From Haematobacter massiliensis (lineage in GTDB: Bacteria > Pseudomonadota > Alphaproteobacteria > Rhodobacterales > Rhodobacteraceae), in the NCBI RefSeq assembly GCF_000740795.1, contig NZ_JGYG01000006.1, forward strand, positions 250,501 through 314,500: a stretch of 64,000 nucleotides of DNA, written 5' to 3'. Under the pieces are notes generated by a model. It was not told where the DNA came from. It was given only the letters and a program-made list of their open reading frames with translations, and searched no databases. Both the position numbers and the translations under genes were made by a program. Of the stretch, positions 1-8,873 are shown piece by piece; positions within the stretch are counted from its first letter, which is position 1, and each line of letters opens with the position of its first letter.

Positions 1-1064
1 CCCGACATGCCGAAGGGATGCCCGATCGCGATGGCTCCGCCGTTGACGTTCACCTTCTCCGGATCCAACCCCAGCGTACGGATGCAATAAAGCGACTGTG
101 AGGCGAAGGCTTCGTTCAGCTCCCACAGGTCGATATCGTTCACCGTCAGCCCGTGACGCTCCAGAAGGCGGGGCACTGCAAAGACCGGGCCGATACCCAT
201 TTCATCCGGCTCGCACCCCGCGGTGGCATAACCCCGGAAAGTGCCGAGCGGTTGCAGCCCGCGGGCGCGGGCCTCCGTGTCCGACATCAGGATCAGCGCG
301 GAGGCGCCGTCGGAAAGCTGGCTCGCGTTGCCGGCGGTGACGAACTCATCCTCGCCGCGCACGGGTTTCAGCTTCGCCAGCCCCTCATAGGAAGTGTCGG
401 GCCGGTTGCCCTCATCCTTGGCGATCCGCCCTTCGCGGGTGGTGGTTTCGCCGGTGGCCTTGTCCGTTACCTGGAAGGTCACGTCCATGGGTACGATTTC
501 GTCGTCGAACCGGCCCGCGTCCTGCGCCGCGGCGGTGCGACGCTGGCTTTCCAGCGAGAAGCGGTCCTGCTCCTCCCGGCTGATCTGGTAGCGGCGCGCA
601 ACATTGTCCGCCGTCTCGATCATGGAAATATAGATGTCGGGCTTGTGCTCCATCAGCCAGGGGTTCTGCACCAGGTCGCGGCGCGTCACCGGCTGAACGA
701 GACTGATGGATTCCACGCCCCCCGCCACGGCGACCGGCGCACCATCCCGGGTGATCCGGGCGGCTGCCGCAGCGACAGCCTCCAGCCCGGAGGCGCAGAA
801 CCGGCTCACCGTCACACCGGAGGACTGAACCGGGATACCGGCCATGATCGCGGCGTGGCGCGCGACATTCCCGCCGGTCGCTGCTTCGGGATAACCGGTG
901 CCGAGCACGACCTCTTCAACCGCCCCCGGCTCCACCCTGGCCTTGGCAAGCGCCGCGCGCATCGCATGGGACGCCATGTCCGCTCCATGCGTCAGGTTGA
1001 AGCTCCCGCGATGCGCCTTGCCGACCGGCGTGCGCGCCGTGGAAACGATTACCGCTTCAGTCAT
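1..1064 (-). CDS. Acetyl-CoA acetyltransferase (thiolase), 3' end cut by window edge
   Basis: This is a FadA/PhaA-type thiolase that would cleave 3-ketoacyl-CoA with CoA at the end of a beta-oxidation cycle, or condense two acetyl-CoA. About 354 residues are visible, against a family length near 390. The nucleophilic cysteine is Cys90 in SRFCASGLEA. The conserved NVNGGAIAIGHP block with the active-site histidine lies right at the window start. The second catalytic cysteine is expected beyond the edge, so it cannot be checked. The ATG at 1064 follows the upstream fadB-like stop by 21 bases, so the two genes form one leftward operon with hydratase and dehydrogenase made first. Substrate chain length cannot be read from the sequence. 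Confidence 0.93.
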   Translation of the reverse strand, partial: MTEAVIVSTARTPVGKAHRGSFNLTHGADMASHAMRAALAKARVEPGAVEEVVLGTGYPEAATGGNVARHAAIMAGIPVQSSGVTVSRFCASGLEAVAAAAARITRDGAPVAVAGGVESISLVQPVTRRDLVQNPWLMEHKPDIYISMIETADNVARRYQISREEQDRFSLESQRRTAAAQDAGRFDDEIVPMDVTFQVTDKATGETTTREGRIAKDEGNRPDTSYEGLAKLKPVRGEDEFVTAGNASQLSDGASALILMSDTEARARGLQPLGTFRGYATAGCEPDEMGIGPVFAVPRLLERHGLTVNDIDLWELNEAFASQSLYCIRTLGLDPEKVNVNGGAIAIGHPFGMS

Positions 1065-1085
1065 GTCTCTCTCCCCGAAAGCCGC

Positions 1086-3194
1086 TCACGCGCCTTCCTT
1101 AAGCGATTGAAAACCCTTGCCCTCTTCGGCAAGGCGGCGGAGCAGCGGCGCAGGTTCCAGTTCCGGCGCATCGAACCGTTTCGCCTGCGCCTCAAGCGAG
1201 GCCACGATCTTCGCCAGCCCGACGCCATCGGCCCAGAACATCGGCCCGCCCGTCCAGGAAGGCCAGCCGTAGCCGTTGATCCAGACAAGGTCGATGTCGG
1301 AGGGACGGTAGGAAATCCCTTCCTGCAGAATGCGGGTACCCTCGTTCACCATCGGGTAGAACAGGCGCTCCACGATCTCCTCCCCCGTCAGCGTCTCGGA
1401 GGAGACACCACGGGCCTCAGCCTCCTCGGCGATGATCTGGGCCACCTCCGGGTCCGGCACCCCCTTCCGCGCGCCTTCGGGGTAAAGGTAGAAGCCGCGG
1501 CCCGTCTTCTGCCCGAAACGCCCCAATTCCGCCAGCCTGTCACCGATCGGGGCGAAGCCGCCAAACGCCTTGCGCGTGCGCCAGCCGATGTCGATGCCCG
1601 CAAGATCCAGCATGGCGAACTGCCCCATGCGGAAGCCAAAGCCGGTGATGGCGTCATCGACCTCCGACGGGCTGACGCCGGACAGGAGCAGCCGCTCCGC
1701 CGCGCGGGTCCGCTGGGCCAGCATCCGGTTGCCAATGAAACCGAAGCAGACGCCAGAAACGACAGGCAGCTTGCCGATCTTGCGCCCGATGCTCAGGCCG
1801 GTTTCCAGCACGTCCGGCGCGGTCCTGTCGCCCCGCACGACCTCCAGCAGCCGCATCACATTGGCGGGGGAGAAGAAGTGCAGCCCGATCACGTCGGCCT
1901 CGCGCCCCGGCGCGGCCGAGGCGATCTCGTTCACATCGAGATAGGAGGTATTGGTCGCGATCACCGCGCCCGGCTTCGCCACGCGGGCCAGTTCCCCGAA
2001 GATCTCGCGCTTGACGCCCATATCCTCGAAGGCGGCCTCGATGATCATGTCGGCTTCCCCGGCGGCGGAAAGGCCGACCTGCCCCTCGATCAGCGCCATG
2101 CGTTTCTGAAGGTCGGCCTCCGACAGCGAGCCGCGTTTGACGGAAGCCGCGTAGGTACCCCGGATCCGCTCCAGCCCCTTGGCAAGCAGATCCTCCGATG
2201 TCTCGATCACGCGGACTGCAATCCCCGCATTGGCAAAGGCCATGGAAATGCCGCCGCCCATCGTGCCCGCGCCGATCACCGCGACCTTCTCCACCTTGCG
2301 CGCCTTCACATCCTTGCCGATGCCCGGCACGCGGGCGGCAGCGCGTTCAGCGAAGAAGACATGGCGGAGAGCCTTCGACTGATCGGAGGCCACGAGGGTC
2401 TTGAACTCCTCCCGCTCCACGGCGAGGCCGTCATCCAGCGACTTGTCGAATGCGGCCTCCACCGAGCGGATCAGCGCACCGGTGTTCAGCAGGTCGCCGG
2501 ACTTCTTCCGCGCCTCGGCGGCAGCCGCGTCGAACGCGGCACGAGCCTCGGGGCTGTTCTCAACGCTGCGCTTGCCGGTGACGGGCCAGTCGCCCTTGTC
2601 GGCAAAAGCGAGTGCGAGCCGGCGCGCGGCGGGCAGCAGGTCATCGGCTTCCACAACCTCGTCCAGCAGGCCGAGCGCCTTTGCCTTTGGCGCCTTCACC
2701 GGATCGCCTTTCAGCATCATGGCGAAGGCATCTGCGGGCGCGAGAATGCGAGGCAGGCGCTGCGTGCCGCCTGCACCCGGAATGATGCCGAGCTTGATCT
2801 CCGGCAGACCGATCGCCGCGGCGGCGGAGCCCACGCGGCCATGACAGGCCAGCGTGAGCTCACATCCACCCCCGAGCGCCGCGCCGTTGATGGCCGCGAC
2901 GACGGGCTTGACGCTTTCCTCTACCCCGGAGAGCAGATCGGGCAGAGTGGGCGCGACCGGCGGTTTGCCAAATTCAGTGATATCCGCGCCTGCACAGAAG
3001 ATCCGGCCCGCGCCCGTGATCACCACGGCGCGCACATCCGGATCGGCGGCCGCGCGCGCGAGGCCATCGAGGATGCCCTGCCGCATCTTCGCCGAAAGCG
3101 CATTCACCGGCGGAGAGGTCAGCGTGATCAGCGCAACGCCCCCTTCGGCGGCGTAGCTGGTGGCTTCGGCTGCGGGCATCGTCGACTCGTTCAC
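1086..3194 (-). CDS. FadB-like enoyl-CoA hydratase / 3-hydroxyacyl-CoA dehydrogenase
   Basis: This bifunctional beta-oxidation enzyme of 702 residues hydrates trans-2-enoyl-CoA and oxidises the 3-hydroxyacyl-CoA with NAD. The N-terminal crotonase domain (about residues 12-190) has the oxyanion segment GAGRIFCAGADI and the two glutamates near 112 (ALGGGCELT) and 132 (GLPEIKLGIIPG). The dehydrogenase domain starts with the dinucleotide motif GAGTMGGG near 308 and continues with HFFSPANVMRLLEVV, which holds the catalytic histidine. Two C-terminal dehydrogenase domains follow. The start is a GTG at 3194 with GGGAGGAA five bases upstream. The size matches single-chain MFE1-type proteins. It is the first gene of the leftward operon with the thiolase and diverges from the IclR gene at 3380. 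Confidence 0.94.
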   Translation of the reverse strand: MNESTMPAAEATSYAAEGGVALITLTSPPVNALSAKMRQGILDGLARAAADPDVRAVVITGAGRIFCAGADITEFGKPPVAPTLPDLLSGVEESVKPVVAAINGAALGGGCELTLACHGRVGSAAAAIGLPEIKLGIIPGAGGTQRLPRILAPADAFAMMLKGDPVKAPKAKALGLLDEVVEADDLLPAARRLALAFADKGDWPVTGKRSVENSPEARAAFDAAAAEARKKSGDLLNTGALIRSVEAAFDKSLDDGLAVEREEFKTLVASDQSKALRHVFFAERAAARVPGIGKDVKARKVEKVAVIGAGTMGGGISMAFANAGIAVRVIETSEDLLAKGLERIRGTYAASVKRGSLSEADLQKRMALIEGQVGLSAAGEADMIIEAAFEDMGVKREIFGELARVAKPGAVIATNTSYLDVNEIASAAPGREADVIGLHFFSPANVMRLLEVVRGDRTAPDVLETGLSIGRKIGKLPVVSGVCFGFIGNRMLAQRTRAAERLLLSGVSPSEVDDAITGFGFRMGQFAMLDLAGIDIGWRTRKAFGGFAPIGDRLAELGRFGQKTGRGFYLYPEGARKGVPDPEVAQIIAEEAEARGVSSETLTGEEIVERLFYPMVNEGTRILQEGISYRPSDIDLVWINGYGWPSWTGGPMFWADGVGLAKIVASLEAQAKRFDAPELEPAPLLRRLAEEGKGFQSLKEGA

Positions 3195-3379
3195 GGCATT
3201 TCCTCCCAGTTCCGCTGTGCAGAATACTCGTCTGCTGGTCGGAATTCATGCCTCCAAAATCGCGACATGTCAAACACGAACTCGCCGCTTTATTGGGGCA
3301 GCTTGTTCCACCTGACGGAATTGCGTTGACTCGATGTGACACTGCGGACAAATGGAATCTTCATCGCAAGGAGCAGCCC
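3195..3379. promoter_or_regulatory. Divergent control region with TGACGGAATT motif
   Basis: This 185-base gap separates the leftward beta-oxidation operon from the first IclR gene and must hold both promoters. It contains TGACGGAATT at 3313-3322, which is repeated exactly before the second IclR gene (4218-4227), plus a related CGGAATTC near 3240. A TTGACT at 3326-3331 could be a rightward -35 box, but no convincing -10 follows. IclR proteins commonly bind short dyads in such divergent regions, so the shared motif is a candidate operator. That role is inferred. Confidence 0.4.
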
Positions 3380-4177
3380 GTGGCAAGCCGGTCCCAGAAT
3401 TTTTCCGCCGAGGAAGACGACAGGAGCTTCATCACCGCGCTCGCGCGCGGGCTAGATGTGCTGTCCGCCTTCAAGCGGGGAGAGGAGTTTCTGGGTAATA
3501 CCGAGATCGCCGAGCGCTGCGGCCTGCCCAAGTCTACCGTCTCGCGGCTGACGCATACCCTGACCCGCAGGGGCTATCTCACTTATTCGGAGGCCCATGG
3601 CAAATACCGGCACGGCCCGGCCCTCATGGGCCTGGCATCCGTCGTGCTGGGCGGCCTGAACATCCGTGAACTGGCGCGGGAACGGCTGCAGGATCTGGCA
3701 TCGTTCGCCAATGCCTCGGCGGGTCTGGGGGTGCGCGACAGGCTCTCAATGCGCTATGTGGAATGCTGTCATGGCAGGGCGACCATCCTTCTCAACGTCG
3801 AAATCGGCACCCGCATGTCGCTTAGCCGCAGCGCTATGGGGCGAGCCTATCTCGCCGTCTGCGACAGCCGCGAACGCGACGAGCTCATGGACGAGATTCG
3901 CGCCATCGACGAAAGCGCTTGGCCCCGGCTGCGCGCGGGGATCGAAAAGGGCCTGCGCGACTACGAGGAATACGGTTGCGCCACCGCCTTTGGTGATTGG
4001 CAGGAAAAGGTGAGCGGCATCGCGGTAGGCTTTCATCCCGGCGGCGGGTTGCCGCCGATGGTGCTGAACTGCGGCGCACCGACCGTGATGACCCCGCCGG
4101 ATTTTCTGCTTTCGGCAGTCCGCCCACGGCTGATCGATATCGCGCGGAGCCTGACAGGCCGCGTCGACGGCCGATAG
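3380..4177 (+). CDS. IclR-family transcriptional regulator (first of a tandem pair)
   Basis: This 265-residue regulator has an N-terminal winged helix (GLDVLSAFKRG through LPKSTVSRLTHTLTRRGYL) followed by the IclR effector-binding domain. I chose the GTG at 3380 because AAGGAG lies six bases upstream; an in-frame ATG at 3248 has no ribosome site and would add 44 unlikely residues. It diverges from the fadB-like/thiolase operon and lies upstream of an acyl-CoA synthetase and a LivJHMGF-type importer, so an acid or acyl-CoA effector is likely. It is clearly paralogous to the next gene (shared ALARGLDVL, RLTHTL/RMTHTL, NCGAP), suggesting a tandem duplication or a heteromeric pair. Confidence 0.92.
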   Translation: MASRSQNFSAEEDDRSFITALARGLDVLSAFKRGEEFLGNTEIAERCGLPKSTVSRLTHTLTRRGYLTYSEAHGKYRHGPALMGLASVVLGGLNIRELARERLQDLASFANASAGLGVRDRLSMRYVECCHGRATILLNVEIGTRMSLSRSAMGRAYLAVCDSRERDELMDEIRAIDESAWPRLRAGIEKGLRDYEEYGCATAFGDWQEKVSGIAVGFHPGGGLPPMVLNCGAPTVMTPPDFLLSAVRPRLIDIARSLTGRVDGR

Positions 4178-4202
4178 CCACCACAGGAAGTTTCGCTGAA
4201 TG

Positions 4203-4261
4203 CGTCATGGTTCTGCATGACGGAATTATCTTGTCTGACAAAATGGTTTCGCTATGCGAAA
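4203..4261. promoter_or_regulatory. Inverted repeats between the two IclR genes
   Basis: Two dyads lie in the 156-base gap before the second IclR gene. CGTCATG at 4203-4209 pairs perfectly with CATGACG at 4216-4222 across six bases. TTTCGC at 4247-4252 pairs with GCGAAA at 4256-4261 across TAT. The first dyad overlaps the TGACGGAATT decamer (4218-4227) that also occurs before the first IclR gene. Both are plausible IclR operators for auto- or cross-regulation. No binding data are implied. Confidence 0.42.
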
Positions 4262-4333
4262 TCATGTTCCATTTATCTTTGACAACCCTCCAGCTCCATG
4301 CCATCCCCCTAGCCGGAGGAGAAGGAGGACGGG

Positions 4334-5143
4334 ATGATGCCGCGGGAGGCGGGACTCGACCCAGAAAAACTACCCGGCAATCGGGACCGCATGTTCGTTA
4401 CCGCGCTCGCGCGCGGCCTCGACGTGCTGCGTGCCTTTGGTGGCGCGGATCGGACGCTGGGCAATCAGGACATCGCGCGACGGACGGGCCTTCCCAAGGC
4501 AACCGTCTGCCGGATGACGCACACGCTGACCGAGCTGGGCTACCTGCGCGCCGATAGCGCCACGGGCAAGTATCGGCTGGACATTGGTGTTCTGTCCCTC
4601 GGCTACAGCGCGCTGTCCTCGCTCGACTTCCGGGAAGTGGCGCGTCCCTTCATGCAAACGCTGGCGCTGGAGACGGACGCGTCCGTCTCCATGGGTCGCC
4701 GACACCGGGCCGCCATGGTCTATGTGGAAAGCGCGCGTGGCCGCGGGCCGCTCAAGCTGAACCTTGAAGTCGGGTCACGCATACCTCTCGGCACCACTTC
4801 CATGGGAAAGGCCTGGTTTGCCGTCGCTCCGGAAGCGGAGCGTGCGGAGGCCATGGACTTTCTGAAGGCCCGCCACGGTGCGGACTGGCCCGCCGTGCGG
4901 AAGGAAATAGAGGACGGAATGCGCGATCACGCGACTCTGGGCTTCACCCAGACGACCGGTGCCTGGCAGAGCACCATCCATTCCGTCGGACGCGCCATCC
5001 CGCTCTCCGGCGGACGGGGCGTGCTGTCGTTCAACTGTGGAGCGCCCGCGCTCGTCATGCCGGCGGACCGGCTGGCGGCGGATTTCGGCCCGCGCCTTGT
5101 CGAGACCGTCGGACGGATCGAGGCGAGCCTCGCCCGACGCTGA
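4334..5143 (+). CDS. IclR-family transcriptional regulator (second of a tandem pair)
   Basis: This 269-residue protein has the standard IclR layout: winged helix (ALARGLDVLRAFGG, LPKATVCRMTHTLTELGYL), then an effector domain ending with an NCGAP segment. Two adjacent ATGs (4334, 4337) are preceded by AAGGAGG at 4322-4328, so the start is well supported. It is a paralogue of the gene at 3380 and sits 44 bases before the acyl-CoA synthetase, making it the natural local regulator of the rightward operon. The gap upstream carries two dyads. Which regulator controls which operon, and the effector, cannot be told from sequence. Confidence 0.92.
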   Translation: MMPREAGLDPEKLPGNRDRMFVTALARGLDVLRAFGGADRTLGNQDIARRTGLPKATVCRMTHTLTELGYLRADSATGKYRLDIGVLSLGYSALSSLDFREVARPFMQTLALETDASVSMGRRHRAAMVYVESARGRGPLKLNLEVGSRIPLGTTSMGKAWFAVAPEAERAEAMDFLKARHGADWPAVRKEIEDGMRDHATLGFTQTTGAWQSTIHSVGRAIPLSGGRGVLSFNCGAPALVMPADRLAADFGPRLVETVGRIEASLARR

Positions 5144-5187
5144 TACCGGGCCAGCCTGCTGGTCGATACTGATACTGGAGAGACGCG

Positions 5188-6783
5188 ATGACATCGCATG
5201 GAGACATTGCCGAATCGCCGACGACCGCTGCGGAAGCCACACGCGCCCGCGCCTTCGCCGCTCTGAACGCCCTGCCGCCCCGGCTGGCAGATGTGGTGTT
5301 CGACTGGGCCGAGCGCACCCCCGACGCCCCCGCGCTGGTCGAGGGTGACCGCCGCCTGACATATGGCGAAACCGCCGCGGCCATTCGTGACACCGCCCGC
5401 TGGCTTACCGAGCAGGGGTTGCGGCCCGGCGACCGGCTCATGGTCGTCAACGAGAACGGCATCGCGCTGGCCCTTCTGCTGCTGGCAGCGGGGACGATCG
5501 ACGTGTGGCTGGCCACGATCAACGCCCGGCTTTCGGAAGGCGAACTGGAGACGATCCGGGAGCATTCCGGAGCGCGCCGCGTGATCTATACCCTGGAGGT
5601 GTCTCCGGATGCGGCGCAACATGCCGCCCACGCCGGTATCGCCGAGGCCGAAGTCCCTCATCTGGGCCGTATCGCCATTGGCCCGTTGAACGAGACAACG
5701 CTGCCCGAGCCGGTGGACCCGACGGGCGATCAGGTGGCGGCGCTCATCTATACCTCCGGCACCACGGGCAAGCCGAAAGGCGTGATGCTCACCCACCGGA
5801 ATTTGCTGTCGGTCGGAAGTCTTTCCGCCGCCACGCGCCGGATGCGCCCCGCCGACGTCGTCTATGCCGTGCTGCCCATGTCGCATGTCTACGGGCTATC
5901 CTCGGTGTTCCTGTGTTCGCTGACCTCGGGCGCAAGCCTTGAGTTCATGCCGCGCTTCTCCGCCCGCAAGGTGCTGGAAGACCTGCAATCGGGGCGGATC
6001 ACCTGCTTCCTCGGCGTACCCGCAATGTATGCGCGCTTCATCGAGCTGCTGGGGACGGACGTGCGCCTGACCATCCCGGCGCTCCGCGTCCTGTCCTCCG
6101 GCGGCTCTCCGCTCGACCCGGTGGTGAAAGCGCGGACGGAAGCGCTCTTCGGGATTCCCATCCTGAACGGATACGGGCTGACGGAGGCGTCGCCCACGCT
6201 GACTGGCATGATCTGGGGCACCCGGCGCGAGGATGTGTCCGTAGGCCCCGCGCTTCCCGGCGTGGAGCTCCGCCTCGTCGGGCCGGACGGCAAGGACGCA
6301 CCGGAAGGCGGCATTGGCGAGCTTTGGGCGCGCGGGCCCGGCATCATGAAGGGCTACTATCATGCGCCAGACCTGACGGCGCAGGTGATCTCTCCCGATG
6401 GGTGGCTGAACACGGGCGATTTCGCCCGCATCGAGCCTGATGGGGCAGTGTTCATCGTGGGCCGGTCGAAGGAACTCATCATCCGTTCCGGCTTCAACGT
6501 CTATCCGGTCGAGGTGGAAGCGGTGCTCAACGCCTACCCCGGCATCACGCAATCCGCCGTCGTCGGGCGCCCTGCAGAGGCGGGGAACGAGGAGGTCGTG
6601 GCCTTTCTCGAACCCGCGCCGGAAGTGGTGCTCGATCTCGACGCGCTGAAGGCCCATGTGGCCGCCAATCTCGCGCCCTACAAGCATCCCAGCGACTACG
6701 TGGTGATGCAGGCGCTGCCCGCAGGGGCGACGGGCAAGATCCTGAAGAACCGCCTTGCCGCGATGGCGCGGGGCGACACCTGA
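5188..6783 (+). CDS. Acyl-CoA synthetase (class I adenylate-forming)
   Basis: This 531-residue AMP-forming ligase would activate a carboxylic acid to its CoA thioester. The P-loop core YTSGTTGKPKGV is near residue 190, followed by the adenine motif NGYGLTEASP, the hinge GWLNTGDFARIEPDG and the catalytic lysine in GATGKILKNRL near the C-terminus. GGAGAG precedes the ATG. Its place between two IclR regulators and a LivJHMGF-type importer, opposite a thiolase/FadB operon, suggests that the imported substrate is an acid that is CoA-activated and beta-oxidised. Medium-chain, aryl or alicyclic acids all fit; the binding pocket does not distinguish them by eye. Confidence 0.93.
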   Translation: MTSHGDIAESPTTAAEATRARAFAALNALPPRLADVVFDWAERTPDAPALVEGDRRLTYGETAAAIRDTARWLTEQGLRPGDRLMVVNENGIALALLLLAAGTIDVWLATINARLSEGELETIREHSGARRVIYTLEVSPDAAQHAAHAGIAEAEVPHLGRIAIGPLNETTLPEPVDPTGDQVAALIYTSGTTGKPKGVMLTHRNLLSVGSLSAATRRMRPADVVYAVLPMSHVYGLSSVFLCSLTSGASLEFMPRFSARKVLEDLQSGRITCFLGVPAMYARFIELLGTDVRLTIPALRVLSSGGSPLDPVVKARTEALFGIPILNGYGLTEASPTLTGMIWGTRREDVSVGPALPGVELRLVGPDGKDAPEGGIGELWARGPGIMKGYYHAPDLTAQVISPDGWLNTGDFARIEPDGAVFIVGRSKELIIRSGFNVYPVEVEAVLNAYPGITQSAVVGRPAEAGNEEVVAFLEPAPEVVLDLDALKAHVAANLAPYKHPSDYVVMQALPAGATGKILKNRLAAMARGDT

Positions 6784-6808
6784 CATGACCCTTGGGGGAG
6801 GAGAAAGA

Positions 6809-7975
6809 ATGCTGAGACTTCTCGCGGCCTCGGCGCTGGCGCTGACGGTCGGGCTTGGCAGCGCGACAGGCGCGCGAGCAGCGGAATTCATAATCGGATC
6901 GGAACTGCCGCTTACCGGCCCGCTGGCCCGCGTCGGTCAGGGCATGAACGAGGGGATCCAGGTCGCGGCCGAGATCTTCAACCGCACCAACGGTCGCCAC
7001 ACGGTAAAGGTCATCACCGTTGACGACGAAACCCAGCCGGCAAAGGCCATCGCGGCAATCGAGAAGCTGAATTCCGAAGGGGCGATCGCGTTTACCGGCG
7101 GTTACGGCTCCAACATCATCGGACCCGCCTCGGACGCGGCGGAGCGGCTGGGCAAGGTCTATATCACCTCCGGCGGGGTGGCGACAGAACTGAGCCATCG
7201 GGGTCTGAAGACCTTTTTCCGCATCAACAACGCGGCGGGCTATGCCAAGGCGCTTGCCGGCTTCTATCGCGACCAAGGCATCCGCTCCGTCTCCGTGCTC
7301 TACTCCACGCGGGAGGCCACGCAGGAAGTGGCGCGCATGCTGGAGAAAGACTGGCAGGAAAGCGGCGTCACGGTGACCATGCACCCGTTCGACGCCTCCG
7401 TGACCGACTTCAAGCCGATCATGCACAAGATCAAGGTCATCGACCGGTCGGAAGCGATCGCGATGATCGGCTATGAGAACGACTATGTCGGGATCATCCG
7501 TGCCGCGCGCGTCTTCACCCCGGATGTCAAGGCGATCGGCGGGGTCTGGTCGCTGACCACAACCAAGATGTGGAATGACTTCCCCGAGCTGATGAACAAC
7601 GTCTACGGCACCGCCACCGTCTCCTACCCGCCGAAGTTCCTGACGGAGCAGGAGAGCGTGTTTGCGGAGGTCTATTCGGAGATGTTCGGCAAGGACGTCG
7701 ATTACCTCGGCATCTACGGATATGTGCAGTCCACCCTGTTGTTCAACGCTGTGGCGGAAGCCCATGACGCGGGCGATCCTTCCACAGAAGGCATCATTCG
7801 CGCTCTTCGCAGCAGGGAGCATGAGACGCTGATCGGTACCGTCCGCTTCGACGAGGGCGGCGACAACGTGAACTTCTCGCACCGGATCGGCCAGCATCAG
7901 GCTGGACAGATCCCGATCGTCTGGCCGCCCGAGGCCGAGACGGGCCCCGCCACCTTCCCCGGCGTTGCCTGGTAA
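6809..7975 (+). CDS. LivJ-type periplasmic substrate-binding protein
   Basis: This 388-residue type I periplasmic binding protein is the substrate receptor of the ABC importer encoded next. A Sec signal peptide covers about residues 1-23 (LLAASALALTVGL, cleavage near ARAAE), and the mature start EFIIGSELPLTGPLA is typical of the HAAT family. The ATG at 6809 has GGGGGAGGAG just upstream; an in-frame start at 6755 would overlap the synthetase. LivJ-like receptors bind branched-chain amino acids, amides, urea or aromatic and aliphatic acids. The neighbouring acyl-CoA synthetase and beta-oxidation genes favour an organic acid, which is an inference from context. Confidence 0.92.
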   Translation: MLRLLAASALALTVGLGSATGARAAEFIIGSELPLTGPLARVGQGMNEGIQVAAEIFNRTNGRHTVKVITVDDETQPAKAIAAIEKLNSEGAIAFTGGYGSNIIGPASDAAERLGKVYITSGGVATELSHRGLKTFFRINNAAGYAKALAGFYRDQGIRSVSVLYSTREATQEVARMLEKDWQESGVTVTMHPFDASVTDFKPIMHKIKVIDRSEAIAMIGYENDYVGIIRAARVFTPDVKAIGGVWSLTTTKMWNDFPELMNNVYGTATVSYPPKFLTEQESVFAEVYSEMFGKDVDYLGIYGYVQSTLLFNAVAEAHDAGDPSTEGIIRALRSREHETLIGTVRFDEGGDNVNFSHRIGQHQAGQIPIVWPPEAETGPATFPGVAW

Positions 7976-7997
7976 CGGCGCGTTCCACGGAAAGATC

Positions 7998-8873
7998 ATG
8001 ACAGAACTCATCATCCAGTCCCTGTATTCCGGGGTTCTGATCGGTGCTTACTACGCGCTGATCGCCCTCGGCCTCGCGCTCGTCTTTGGGACGATGCGGA
8101 TCATCAACCTTGCCCATGGGGAGCTTGTGCTGCTCGCGGGCTACATCGCCTATACGGCGGAATCGCAATACGGCCTCAACCCGATCTGGGCGCTGCCCTT
8201 CGCCGTGGTGATTGTGTCGATCACCAGCGTGCTCGTCTATCTGCTGCTCACCCGCATCAAGACGGACCGGGAGATCAACTCCCTGATCCTGACCTTCGGT
8301 ATCGGCATCGCGCTCACCAATGCGATCCTGCTCATCTGGTCGGCGGATGTGCGCTCCACCAATGTCGCCTGGTATCACGAACCCTTCGTGATGGCCGACA
8401 CCTTCTATGCCATGAAGGCGGAGGTGCTGGCGGCACTGGCGGGTGCGGTCATGGTCGCCGCCGTCTGGTGGTGGCTGAACCGGAGCTGGTATGGCCGCGC
8501 GCTTCGCGCCGTGTCCTCCAACCGCGACGCGGCCAAGCTCATGGGGATCAACCCGCGCACGACGGAGGTTCTTTCCTTCGGCGTGGCCGGGCTGCTGGCG
8601 GCCATCGCCGGGGTCGCCCTCTATACCGGGCAGGTAATCCAGCCCTCCGTGGGCCATGCGCTGACCATCAAGGCGTTCGTCATCACCGTTCTGGCGGGTC
8701 TCGGCTCCGTGCCGGGTGTGCTCGTGGGCGCGATCCTGATCGGCATCGCGGAAAGCCTGACGGCAACACTCTGGTCCTCCGCGCTGCAGCCGATGGCGGG
8801 GATGGTCCTGTTCCTCGTCGTTCTTCTCGTCATGCCCTCCGGGCTCTTCGGCCGTGCGAGGAGGCGCGGATGA
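7998..8873 (+). CDS. LivH-type ABC permease
   Basis: This inner-membrane permease has 291 residues and about eight hydrophobic segments. The hallmark GTMRIINLAHGELVLLAGY sits in the first third, and AGLLAAIAGV and GLGSVPGVLVGA lie near the C-terminus, as in LivH. It pairs with the LivM-type permease whose ATG overlaps its stop codon (ATGA at 8870-8873), indicating translational coupling. The start at 7998 was chosen because the in-frame codons before it lie immediately behind the binding-protein stop and lack conservation. Confidence 0.93.
   Translation: MTELIIQSLYSGVLIGAYYALIALGLALVFGTMRIINLAHGELVLLAGYIAYTAESQYGLNPIWALPFAVVIVSITSVLVYLLLTRIKTDREINSLILTFGIGIALTNAILLIWSADVRSTNVAWYHEPFVMADTFYAMKAEVLAALAGAVMVAAVWWWLNRSWYGRALRAVSSNRDAAKLMGINPRTTEVLSFGVAGLLAAIAGVALYTGQVIQPSVGHALTIKAFVITVLAGLGSVPGVLVGAILIGIAESLTATLWSSALQPMAGMVLFLVVLLVMPSGLFGRARRRG

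Noticed and set aside
153-3329. A 1058-codon open frame on the plus strand opposite the thiolase and fadB-like genes
   Set aside because: It is the mirror of two well-conserved minus-strand enzymes. High GC content keeps opposite frames open; the translation is rich in Arg, His and Gly and resembles no family.
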